Positions 1 through 6,289 of a DNA stretch of 7,836 nt are shown here, piece after piece. Position 1 is the first letter of the stretch. Each line of letters begins with the position of its first letter. The notes beneath the pieces are model-generated. The model made no database searches. It saw nothing but the letters and a program-made list of their open reading frames with translations, and was not told where the DNA came from. Origin of the DNA: Pirellulaceae bacterium (lineage in GTDB: Bacteria; Planctomycetota; Planctomycetia; Pirellulales; Pirellulaceae); contig JADLDX010000535.1 of the NCBI GenBank assembly GCA_020846515.1, positions 1-7,836 on the forward strand. Direction: 5' to 3'. The position numbers and the translations under genes were made by a program.

Positions 1-2435
1 AGCCAGTCGGTGCGTTTGTAGACGAATCGCTCCGCGACTCGTCCGTATCCGTATCCGAATCCGAATCCGGGTCGAGCCGCGGAGAGATTCGACTACAGCC
101 AGATTATCGCAGCGCCATCGATCACTTGTATCAAAGAATTCTTTTCCGACCGGCCAGCCAGGCAGAACTGGTGGAAGCTTACTCGTTAATTCGCGATGTC
201 TATGGACTGGAATCCACCATCTCGGCGCGCAGTGATGAACTGCGATTCGAATTGACTGTCACCGATCCGGAAACGATGCTGCAAAGCCAGCAGTTGATTC
301 GCTTGCCTGTCGATGGAGATCCCCTGCAAGTTCAGCAGTTGCTGATCGATCAGACGCAATCTTCTGCCAGCTCACAGGCGGATAACAAATCAGTCAATAG
401 CCAGATAGCCCAGCAGACGTTGGCCGAGAGTATATGGCTGGAACCTGGCGTGGCCGGGCAGCGCGTTGCCTTGCACAATCTCGGTACGTTTCGCAACGTG
501 TCGTTTATTGGGTTGGATATCTACGACGTAGACTCCGGCACGATTGTCCAAACGCTGTCCGCCGACGCGGACAAAATGGACAAGATAGAACTCGATGGCG
601 CGTGGCAAGTATCGGATGACGACGGGATATCGAGCTTTGAAGATCGCAATCAGCATAAAGGGCTCAGCCTGATTCGCGTACCGCTGATGGTCGAGCGTGC
701 CGGAGCGTACAAGTTGGTTTTGCGTTGGCGAGCCAACCCTCGCAACGCCAACAATGTATTAGTTGAATTGTTCAGTCCGCGGGCTGGCAACACGCTGGTC
801 AGTTCACCGCTGCCTGTTGTACCGCCTAAAGGTCAAGCTCAGTTTTATTACGATTGCAGCGAGGACGCGCGGGCCTTCTTCGCTCCAGCGGCCTCATTTC
901 AATTTGATGAACAGAGCCTGGTGCGCATCGCCAACGATGGCACGTTGGATCAAGTCACCGCCGGAGCGATTGAGTTCACCAGCACCCAAGACACGAAGAA
1001 TGAGTTTCTGATCGACAGCTTGGATGCAGATGGCAACCAGCCGTGGAGTCGCTTCGATGAAGGGCGGTTCAAAGCGTATAACGTCAAAGGCACCAAACTT
1101 CACGATGACAATAAACACAAGGGCGAGCGCGAGCTTTTGTATCGCTTGGCCACCAAGCGTGAAAACGGTTGGCAGCCAGAGCAGTATTATTCGCTGCGCG
1201 TTTATTACCCGGGCAAACGCGATCAAGAAGCCCAGGTGCCGTTGACGGTCCATGCACATCGCTCGTCGCCCATCATCCAGGTAGCGCATCCCCGCGTGGC
1301 CAAGGCAGATGCGACGATACACATCGACGCCTCGAGCAGTTACACCGTCTCTCATGCGGCCTTGCAATACCATTGGCGACAAACCGGAGGTACGCGCGTT
1401 GAGTTGGCCGATGCTACCTCACCCAAGCTGACCTTCGTCGCTCCGCGCCGCCGGGTGGACCAGGCGGCTTGGGTCGCGCTGTGTGCGGCGCTGGTTCGAC
1501 ATCCTGATTTTCTGTTCACCCGACCAACGACGTTGTTCGCCACGCCAGACCCCACGATCAAGTCGCGATTGCAACTAGTCAAACTGGCCTTGGATCTGGT
1601 GGGGCGATCGCCGACGCAAGCCGAATTGAACATGCTTACTGGCGGTAGCACCCTGCCACAGATGGCTGACCGTTACCTGGCCTCTGACGAGTTCAAGCAG
1701 TTTTACTTTCATCGTATTCGGCTGCACCTGGAGAGCCAGGGAACCGATGTTCAAGATGAACCGGCTCGTCTGTGGTGTCATGTGGCTTTTAATGAACGGC
1801 CGTTCCAAGAGATCTTAACAGCGGACTACACCGCTGATGCCCAGTTCCAGAAGCAGGAGCGACCGAGTTACCACGGGCGCACCGGCGTCTTAACGACTCG
1901 AGGCTTTATTCAAGGCAAGCCCGGCCTGCCACACTACAACTATGCGGCTCAGGTGTCGATGTTGTTTCTAGGTTATGTGTACGAAGTGCCGCCGGAGATT
2001 GTCGAGTTGCGTGAAGGCGTCACAGCCCTGGGCACGACCGATCCTAACTCGGTCTGTTATAGTTGCCATAAGATTTTGACCCCCTTGGCGTTTCAGCGAT
2101 CCAACTGGACCGACGATGGCGACTTTCGACTCAAAGACGAGTATGAATTGCCTATTGATGCCAGCGATCGCGGTGCCTCGGTGGATTATCCGTTTACAGG
2201 CTCAGGCCTGGAGGCGTTCGCCACTCAGGCCGCACGCAAAGAACGGTTCATTCGCACCATCATCAATACTCACGTGAATTTCTACTTTGGACGTCCGCTG
2301 CGCCATCGAGAAGATGAACGCGAGTTGTATCGCCGATTGTGGGAACATGTGCACGAAACCAACTTTCAAATCCCAGCCTTGATCCGCGCCATCGTCACCT
2401 CTCCAGAATACTTAGAAGGCCATAGTCCTAAGTAA
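1..2435 (+). CDS. Large multidomain planctomycete DUF1549/DUF1588/DUF1585-type protein with PKD-like domain, 5' partial
   Basis: The function is not known; members of this group are large exported planctomycete proteins, often encoded beside DUF1501 genes. The frame is open from the left edge (first full codon at 3) to the TAA at 2433-2435. The first start-like codon is a TTG at 126, but it falls inside a helix motif reading DYRSAIDHLYQRILFRPAS, so I treat the gene as 5' truncated. About 810 residues are visible. In order: that helix motif (102-200), a beta-rich part that could be a carbohydrate-binding-like sandwich (about 420-800), a PKD-like domain (1266-1448; YHWRQTGG then a LTFVAP strand), a DUF1549-like part (1560-1860; LALDLVGRSPTQAE, AFNERPFQEIL), a DUF1588-like part with one CYSCH motif at 2055-2069, and a DUF1585-like end (2200-2425; FYFGRPL, LIRAIVTSPEYL). 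CYSCH could bind heme c, but a single such motif in DUF1588 is not proof. Residues from about 18 to 96 are encoded by a repeat element. Domain names are from motif memory, not a search. Confidence 0.85.
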   Translation, partial: PVGAFVDESLRDSSVSVSESESGSSRGEIRLQPDYRSAIDHLYQRILFRPASQAELVEAYSLIRDVYGLESTISARSDELRFELTVTDPETMLQSQQLIRLPVDGDPLQVQQLLIDQTQSSASSQADNKSVNSQIAQQTLAESIWLEPGVAGQRVALHNLGTFRNVSFIGLDIYDVDSGTIVQTLSADADKMDKIELDGAWQVSDDDGISSFEDRNQHKGLSLIRVPLMVERAGAYKLVLRWRANPRNANNVLVELFSPRAGNTLVSSPLPVVPPKGQAQFYYDCSEDARAFFAPAASFQFDEQSLVRIANDGTLDQVTAGAIEFTSTQDTKNEFLIDSLDADGNQPWSRFDEGRFKAYNVKGTKLHDDNKHKGERELLYRLATKRENGWQPEQYYSLRVYYPGKRDQEAQVPLTVHAHRSSPIIQVAHPRVAKADATIHIDASSSYTVSHAALQYHWRQTGGTRVELADATSPKLTFVAPRRRVDQAAWVALCAALVRHPDFLFTRPTTLFATPDPTIKSRLQLVKLALDLVGRSPTQAELNMLTGGSTLPQMADRYLASDEFKQFYFHRIRLHLESQGTDVQDEPARLWCHVAFNERPFQEILTADYTADAQFQKQERPSYHGRTGVLTTRGFIQGKPGLPHYNYAAQVSMLFLGYVYEVPPEIVELREGVTALGTTDPNSVCYSCHKILTPLAFQRSNWTDDGDFRLKDEYELPIDASDRGASVDYPFTGSGLEAFATQAARKERFIRTIINTHVNFYFGRPLRHREDERELYRRLWEHVHETNFQIPALIRAIVTSPEYLEGHSPK
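18..96. repeat. BIME-like element 1: two inverted GTAG/CTCCG REP units around a hexamer repeat
   Basis: The left unit (18-42) reads GTAG, arm ACGAATCG, loop CTCCG, arm CGACTCGT; the arms pair at 7 of 8 positions. The right unit (72-96) is the same design on the minus strand: GTAG, TCGAATCT, CTCCG, CGGCTCGA, with 6 of 8 pairs if a G-T wobble is counted. Across 18-43 and the reverse complement of 71-96 the two ends match at 22 of 26 positions, so the whole element could also fold as one long hairpin. The 29-nt spacer is a tandem hexamer. A GTAG tetranucleotide at the foot of a palindrome is the hallmark of REP sequences mobilised by RAYT (TnpA-REP) transposases; that this is such a family is inference, and no RAYT gene is visible in the window. 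Confidence 0.8.
42..71 (+). repeat. Tandem hexamer TCCGTA/TCCGAA (5 units)
   Basis: Five 6-bp units: TCCGTA twice, TCCGAA twice, then TCCGGG. The array forms the spacer of the first REP pair. In the frame of the overlapping gene it encodes alternating Ser with Val, then Ser with Glu, ending Ser-Gly. Because the unit is six bases, gain or loss of units would not shift the frame. Confidence 0.9.
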
Positions 2436-2442
2436 CTCGCTC

Positions 2443-2469
2443 CAGTAACCCAACCGCAGTAATCCAACC
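2443..2469 (+). repeat. Two 13-bp direct repeats in the intergenic leader
   Basis: CAGTAACCCAACC (2443-2455) and CAGTAATCCAACC (2457-2469) match at 12 of 13 positions and have a 14-bp period. A weaker relative (AGTAACTCGCTC, 2431-2442) precedes them and overlaps the end of the upstream gene. They fill much of the 67-bp gap before the DUF1501 gene. They could be paired regulatory sites or a simple local duplication; the sequence does not decide. Confidence 0.6.
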
Positions 2470-2479
2470 TAACTCAATC

Positions 2480-2493
2480 CTTGATATATCAAG
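2480..2493. promoter_or_regulatory. Perfect 14-bp palindrome just upstream of the DUF1501 start
   Basis: CTTGATATATCAAG is a perfect inverted repeat ending 9 nt before the ATG at 2503. As DNA it could be an operator for a dimeric regulator. As RNA it would form only a weak hairpin (5 bp, 4-nt loop) covering the place where a ribosome binding site would be. No Shine-Dalgarno sequence is visible there. The regulatory role is inference. Confidence 0.35.
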
Positions 2494-2502
2494 CTTTCTC
2501 CC

Positions 2503-4248
2503 ATGACACATTCCACCAGCAGCCATACTTCGGCAACTTGTCAAATCGATGACCGGATTGCCGGCGCGAGTATTGAAGCGGTTCGTCCACCGTGGCCATC
2601 GCGACGCAACTTTTTGCGGCGCACGTTGGGGTCCATCGCTGGCTTGACATGCGCCGACTTCCTCACGCACTTTCAAGCCTACGGTATGCCCTACGATAGT
2701 CGGGCTACTCAACTAGCCACCGAGGCGACAAACGCCAATGCTGACCCACACTTTTTAGTTTATTGGTATCTGGAAGGTGGTTGGTGTGGTTACGACATGT
2801 TCAATCCCGTCAACACGGAGAACAACGTCGTCAAGCGGCTGGAATGCATATCCGACGAACGCTATCGCGTGCTGAAGTGGGGGCAAGACGATTATACGAT
2901 CAAGACCAATGGCAACATCCGTTACGGCTATCTGGCCGAACCGGGCAAGGACTTGTTTGGCGACATGGCAGTACTCAGCTCCATGCACACTGGATCGGGC
3001 CATTCGCGTGAGCGTTTGAAGGTCCACATGGGCAACTACGGTTTCAAGCAAACGGAAGAGCGGCAAGACGATGAACGCTCGGTGATGCAAGCGTTTGCGG
3101 AAGTGTACGGACAACCCTATGTGCTGCCCAGCCTGTCGTGGCACTGGTGGCTATCCGATGGCGAATTAAACGAAGTGCAGTACACAGGGCGGCGCGGATA
3201 TTATCACGCGTTGGGTCCCGTGCATGCGCACACGATCTATGCTGGCACTCCCGAGAAGCTGAGGAAGACGTTGCTGAGCATGGAGGAGACGGCTGGTGAT
3301 GCCGTTGCCCGCACGGTGGATAAGTTTCTGCAGAACGCCAACTCAGAAATCCTCAAAGATGAGAACCTCAACGCGGTTCGTAGCTACCAATCGGCGCGCA
3401 ACATCTATCAGCAGATCGTCAATCAAGGCCGAGGTCTGGAGCGTTCCCAGTTACAGCAACTGTTCAAGGATCCAGCTCTGCGCGAACGATTTGGCGTCAC
3501 GACCAAAGACGAACTGATTACTTACCGGAGCGTTAATGGTAACAAGGCCCGCAGCAAGTTTGCTCCGAACGTCAATGTGCAGGCCATGATGAGCTACGAG
3601 ATGATGCGGGCGGGACTATCCTGCGCATTCTTTATCGAATCGCGAGATGTGCGCCGCTTTGATTCGCACAATACTCGCAAAAACTTGTGGAAGCAGGACA
3701 AGCCGGTTGGTAACAAGGACCAGACCGATATGATGCATGACGATCTATGGAATCCACTCCATGCGTTTGTCGAGCGGCTGAAGCAGACCGAATATGGCAC
3801 CACCGGATCGTCGCTGTTCGATCATACGAACATTGTGCTGACATCGGAGTTCGGTAGGTCGATTCATGGTGATGTCGAAGGCATCTTGAGTAAGAAGTCG
3901 AACCAGGCGGCGAAAGATAATGAAATTGCAGGTCAGGACATCAGCGCGCACTGGCAAGTCACCTCGTGTGCTTTTTTGGGGGGCAAGGTAAAAGGTGATG
4001 CCCAGTATGGTCGTATCGGCGAGCGTACGTTGATGGCCATTCCCATCATGCCCGACGGTCAACTGGACCCGGCATTTGATCCGGTTTCTGGTGAGTTGAA
4101 ACCCGATTGCACACGCAGTGCCGAGTCATTCATTCCTAATCACGGCGATGTTTACTCCACGGCCTTGGCCCTTAGCGGCATCAATCCCGCAGGTCGCGGT
4201 TTAAATGATCGCCCTGCCCTGCCGTTTATCGGCATCGGCAAGGCATAA
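2503..4248 (+). CDS. DUF1501 family protein, Tat-exported
   Basis: A 581-residue protein of the DUF1501 family, which has an alkaline-phosphatase/sulfatase-like fold and no established substrate. A twin-arginine signal lies at residues 33-55 (SRRNFLRRTLG, then a short hydrophobic stretch), so it is probably exported folded. The signal fixes the ATG at 2503 even though no Shine-Dalgarno sequence precedes it. Family landmarks are FDSH at 386-389 (usually WDTH), TSEFGR at 447-452 and AHW at 482-484 (usually a GRDHW motif). About 28 residues separate the last two, and the final part carries a GD(V/I)YST-like segment at 548-553. It follows the multidomain gene by 67 bp on the same strand, the common planctomycete arrangement in which the two products are thought to act together outside the cytoplasm. 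The length is longer than the 400-480 residues of many DUF1501 proteins. The family call is confident; the biochemical role is unknown. Confidence 0.85.
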   Translation: MTHSTSSHTSATCQIDDRIAGASIEAVRPPWPSRRNFLRRTLGSIAGLTCADFLTHFQAYGMPYDSRATQLATEATNANADPHFLVYWYLEGGWCGYDMFNPVNTENNVVKRLECISDERYRVLKWGQDDYTIKTNGNIRYGYLAEPGKDLFGDMAVLSSMHTGSGHSRERLKVHMGNYGFKQTEERQDDERSVMQAFAEVYGQPYVLPSLSWHWWLSDGELNEVQYTGRRGYYHALGPVHAHTIYAGTPEKLRKTLLSMEETAGDAVARTVDKFLQNANSEILKDENLNAVRSYQSARNIYQQIVNQGRGLERSQLQQLFKDPALRERFGVTTKDELITYRSVNGNKARSKFAPNVNVQAMMSYEMMRAGLSCAFFIESRDVRRFDSHNTRKNLWKQDKPVGNKDQTDMMHDDLWNPLHAFVERLKQTEYGTTGSSLFDHTNIVLTSEFGRSIHGDVEGILSKKSNQAAKDNEIAGQDISAHWQVTSCAFLGGKVKGDAQYGRIGERTLMAIPIMPDGQLDPAFDPVSGELKPDCTRSAESFIPNHGDVYSTALALSGINPAGRGLNDRPALPFIGIGKA

Positions 4249-4255
4249 TAGCCAC

Positions 4256-4280
4256 GTAGGTCCGCCTCTCCGAGGCGGAC
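4256..4280 (+). repeat. REP-like unit 2L
   Basis: GTAG (4256-4259), arm GTCCGCCT (4260-4267), loop CTCCG (4268-4272), arm AGGCGGAC (4273-4280). All eight stem positions pair. This is the cleanest example of the 25-nt unit. Confidence 0.85.
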
Positions 4281-4352
4281 ATCTGGATCATCTGGATCAT
4301 CTGGATCATCTGGATCATCTGGATCATCTGGATCATCACGATCTTCTGGATC
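4281..4352 (+). repeat. Tandem 9-bp repeat ATCTGGATC, 8 units
   Basis: Six exact copies of ATCTGGATC (4281-4334) are followed by two degenerate units, ATCACGATC and TTCTGGATC. The array is the spacer of the second REP pair. Translated, it gives a repeated Leu-Asp-His, which creates an apparent reading frame across the gap; that frame starts inside the DUF1501 gene, has no family resemblance, and I do not call it a gene. Confidence 0.95.
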
Positions 4353-4359
4353 ATTTTGT

Positions 4360-4384
4360 CTTCGTCTCGGAGAGACGAAGCTAC
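4360..4384 (-). repeat. REP-like unit 2R (inverted)
   Basis: Read on the minus strand: GTAG (4384-4381), arm CTTCGTCT, loop CTCCG, arm AGACGAAG (ending at 4360). All eight stem positions pair. The stem is unrelated in sequence to that of unit 2L, while GTAG and the loop are identical. Confidence 0.85.
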
Positions 4385-4393
4385 GTGTCGGTG

Positions 4394-5491
4394 TTAGCGA
4401 GCGTAGAAAGCGGCCACATCCTGAATTTGTTGATCCGTCAGCTTGTCGGCGATTTCCTCCATGATGGAAAGATATCGTGTGCCTCCACGTTTCTTTTCGC
4501 GCAACAGATGTAATTGTTGCACCAAGTAGTCGGCGCGCTGTCCGGCCAACTGCGGATACGAATCAGTTTGCTCTCGCGAATTCGGGCCATGACACTCGAC
4601 GCACGCACCCACTTTTTGGCTGGGCAGACCTTGCCGAGCTATGGCTGCCCCTGCACTGGCTGTCCCTATACGGGCTGTCCCTGCAGGGGCATCGGTGGTC
4701 AGTGCTTCAGCCTGCTGGAGGTCTGGAGTGGCGAATGCCGCGTAATATTGGGCGGCCACTTCGATTTCTTTTTCACTCAGGCTTGCGGCGGCCGAGCCCA
4801 TCATGCCGCTATAACGCTGGCCGGTCTGATAAGCGATCAGCGACGCGCGGAGATATTTGAGCGATTGGCCTGCCAAACGTGGAAAGGCCATGCGGCCCTC
4901 ACCGTCAATTCCGTGGCAAGCCACACATCGAGCAGTGACCACTTCCGGTATCGCCGATCGTGACTGCCTGGCAGCAGAAACTTCTCCTCGGCCAGCTAGT
5001 TCGGCATAGGTCGACTGATCCAGTCGATGATACTCCTTTAAAAATGCCACCACGGCCCAGACTTCATCGCGCCGATGAGCTTCGGGCCAGGCTGGCATAC
5101 CAGTGAACTTCACGCCATGTCCGACAATATAAGCCAGTTCAGCAGGAGTCCATTGCGCTATCTCGTCACTTAGATCAGGTGGATGGGGCGTCATGTTCAG
5201 AACAATGCGCGAAGGCTCAGAGCCGGGCCCGCCGTGACACCAATAGCAACCCACATCGAAATGGGCTGCACCGCGTTTGACGAGGGCCGCGTTGTCCAAA
5301 TCGTCGGGTGCAGTGATACCTAGGCTGTGCGTCGATACCGATCGCTTCATTGCAAACGCCAGCATCCATTCGGTAATGGGGAGGTGTCCTGAACTGGCCG
5401 TGGCGGGCACGATTCCTGAGGTAACGATCACGACGGCTAAGACAGCCACTGCAATCAGGGTAAACATCAAACAACGCAGGCAGGGTTTCAT
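4394..5491 (-). CDS. Membrane-anchored triheme cytochrome c
   Basis: A 365-residue electron carrier, probably passing electrons to the oxidase encoded upstream. One N-terminal hydrophobic segment (residues 7-29) would be an uncleaved anchor or signal peptide, with the rest outside the membrane. Three heme c motifs are present: CYWCH (82-86), CVACH (189-193) and CVECH (297-301). Likely distal ligands are M132 (FTGMPAWP), M230 or M231 (GMM) and M344. The last two domains resemble cytochrome c4/c553 modules (FPRLAGQSLKYL and YPQLAGQRADYL); the first is a different, CccA-like type. I chose the ATG at 5491 because it gives a normal MKP signal start and has a GGTGGA 7 nt upstream; a GTG at 5506, directly after the CtaG stop, would add five residues. 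The gap to ctaG is 15 nt. A linker at 269-283 is a short tandem repeat. Last gene of the operon, ending 6 bp from a REP pair. Confidence 0.88.
   Translation of the reverse strand: MKPCLRCLMFTLIAVAVLAVVIVTSGIVPATASSGHLPITEWMLAFAMKRSVSTHSLGITAPDDLDNAALVKRGAAHFDVGCYWCHGGPGSEPSRIVLNMTPHPPDLSDEIAQWTPAELAYIVGHGVKFTGMPAWPEAHRRDEVWAVVAFLKEYHRLDQSTYAELAGRGEVSAARQSRSAIPEVVTARCVACHGIDGEGRMAFPRLAGQSLKYLRASLIAYQTGQRYSGMMGSAAASLSEKEIEVAAQYYAAFATPDLQQAEALTTDAPAGTARIGTASAGAAIARQGLPSQKVGACVECHGPNSREQTDSYPQLAGQRADYLVQQLHLLREKKRGGTRYLSIMEEIADKLTDQQIQDVAAFYAR
4642..4686 (-). repeat. Three 15-bp tandem repeats in the interdomain linker of the cytochrome
   Basis: Three adjacent 15-bp units (4642-4656, 4657-4671, 4672-4686) share the core GGCTG(T/C)CCCT. 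On the minus strand they encode the five-residue units SAGAA, RIGTA and PAGTA, a flexible Ala/Gly linker between the second and third heme domains. The unit length keeps the frame, so the linker could vary in length between strains. Confidence 0.8.
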
Positions 5492-5498
5492 AACGAAT

Positions 5499-5504
5499 TC
5501 CACC
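5499..5504 (-). promoter_or_regulatory. Weak ribosome binding site for the triheme cytochrome
   Basis: GGTGGA on the minus strand lies 7 nt before the ATG at 5491, just after the ctaG stop codon (5509-5507). It is an imperfect Shine-Dalgarno sequence, but it favours this ATG over the GTG at 5506. Confidence 0.4.
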
Positions 5505-5506
5505 AC

Positions 5507-6289
5507 TTAGTTTCCACGATGAATGCTTAACGTCGAATCCATCGACTGGACGTGTTCGATCGATTGGGGATGCGAATCTGGGCTCGATGGCACGATGCGC
5601 CAAGTCAACCATAAACCGCCTAGTAGATACACGGCCCCACCAAACACCAGCATGATCGCGCCCCCTAATTGTTGGTCGAATAAGATCGACTCCGTTGCGG
5701 AGGAGTGGTCTGGTTGTCGATCAGCTGCATGCGCGTGAACCTCTGCGTGATGAGCAAACAAGACTCTGGGTGAAAACAACAGGAGCGCTCCCAACAGGGT
5801 CATATGCATCGACGTGAGCAGCAACGCCAACACGCCTGCCCCACGCCGTTGATTGAGTCCTGCGAGTGCCCGGTCGCGATCATCGCCACTAGCCACAATG
5901 CCACTGTGTTTATCAGCACCAGAGGATTTCGTGCCACCGAGGGCTGACAGCCAAAGCCATAAACCCGAAAGCAGGAACGTAGTCTGTTCGACCGCAAATC
6001 CCGACGACGATCCTTGAGCCCAGTGATGCATCGTGGGTGCGTGCCAGATCCACACCACGATCATTTCCACGAGTGACGCTGGTATAGGCTGGAACAGCAC
6101 GGGGACTTTCGAAACGGGATCCAGTTGTGAACCGGCAATCCCCATGGCCAGCAGTGGTGCTGCTAAGGCCACCACCAACATATGCAGACTCATATGCGCC
6201 ACAAACGACTGACCAGCCCAAGCCGGGATCGGTCCGCCCCATGTGAGCAACAATGTGCCAGCGGCCAATAACAGCCATACATTCCGCAT
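5507..6289 (-). CDS. ctaG: Cytochrome c oxidase assembly factor CtaG (caa3_CtaG type)
   Basis: A 260-residue integral membrane protein of the caa3_CtaG family, needed for caa3-type oxidase assembly and thought to help supply copper. About six membrane segments are visible (near 4-17, 34-52, 71-84, 103-117, 151-173, 207-230). Landmarks are HMSLHMLVVALAAPLLAMG (32-50), WIWHAPTMHHW (80-90), E101, the MHM at 161-163 and DQQLGG (205-210). A His-rich loop follows the fifth helix (180-195: H180, H181, H185, H187, H195) and is a plausible copper site. Two polar stretches (120-150 and 232-260) look poorly ordered. The ATG at 6289 is preferred: its A is also the last base of the upstream TGA stop, and an AGGGAG sits 9 nt before it. 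The TTG at 6298 would leave no room for that site. Oxidase genes on both sides support the role. Confidence 0.9.
   Translation of the reverse strand: MRNVWLLLAAGTLLLTWGGPIPAWAGQSFVAHMSLHMLVVALAAPLLAMGIAGSQLDPVSKVPVLFQPIPASLVEMIVVWIWHAPTMHHWAQGSSSGFAVEQTTFLLSGLWLWLSALGGTKSSGADKHSGIVASGDDRDRALAGLNQRRGAGVLALLLTSMHMTLLGALLLFSPRVLFAHHAEVHAHAADRQPDHSSATESILFDQQLGGAIMLVFGGAVYLLGGLWLTWRIVPSSPDSHPQSIEHVQSMDSTLSIHRGN

Larger units (their letters stand above)
4253..4387. repeat. BIME-like element 2: two inverted REP units around a 9-bp tandem repeat, between convergent operons
   Basis: The element is framed by a perfect outer inverted repeat, CACGTAG (4253-4259) and CTACGTG (4381-4387). It begins 4 bp after the DUF1501 stop and ends 6 bp before the stop of the cytochrome gene on the other strand. 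Inside are two perfect hairpins and a 79-nt spacer. It has the same plan as the element at 18-96: GTAG, 8-nt arm, CTCCG, 8-nt arm, then the mirror image. Placement at the 3' ends of two convergent transcripts is typical of REP/BIME sequences, which can stabilise mRNA ends or aid termination. I see no U-tract after either hairpin, so a standard intrinsic terminator is not supported. Confidence 0.85.

Noticed and set aside
1..102. AGCCAG at 1-6 and 97-102 as a target-site duplication around element 1
   Set aside because: The left copy is 11 nt away from the element edge, so it does not border it; a six-base match is likely chance.
126..128. TTG as start codon of the first gene
   Set aside because: The frame is open to the left edge and the family helix motif begins before this codon (DYRSAIDH just upstream).
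894..1382. 162-residue minus-strand frame inside the first gene
   Set aside because: It is antisense to a well-supported coding region and shows no family features.
4281..4352. CRISPR array
   Set aside because: The units are 9 bp and directly adjacent, with no spacers; it is a microsatellite.
4260..4380. Standard intrinsic terminators
   Set aside because: The hairpins are strong but no U-tract follows either one in the direction of transcription.
4205..4513. Plus-strand reading frame with repeated Leu-Asp-His
   Set aside because: It is produced by translation of the 9-bp tandem repeat, starts inside the DUF1501 gene and runs into the end of the cytochrome gene on the opposite strand.
4514..4963. 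Plus-strand frames opposite the triheme cytochrome
   Set aside because: The Cys/Gly/Pro-rich product mirrors the repeated linker and heme motifs on the coding strand; no independent support.
5689..5706. ACTCCG-TTG-CGGAGGAGT inverted repeat as another REP unit
   Set aside because: It lacks the GTAG foot and the 8-nt arm plan, and lies in the coding sequence of ctaG; probably chance.
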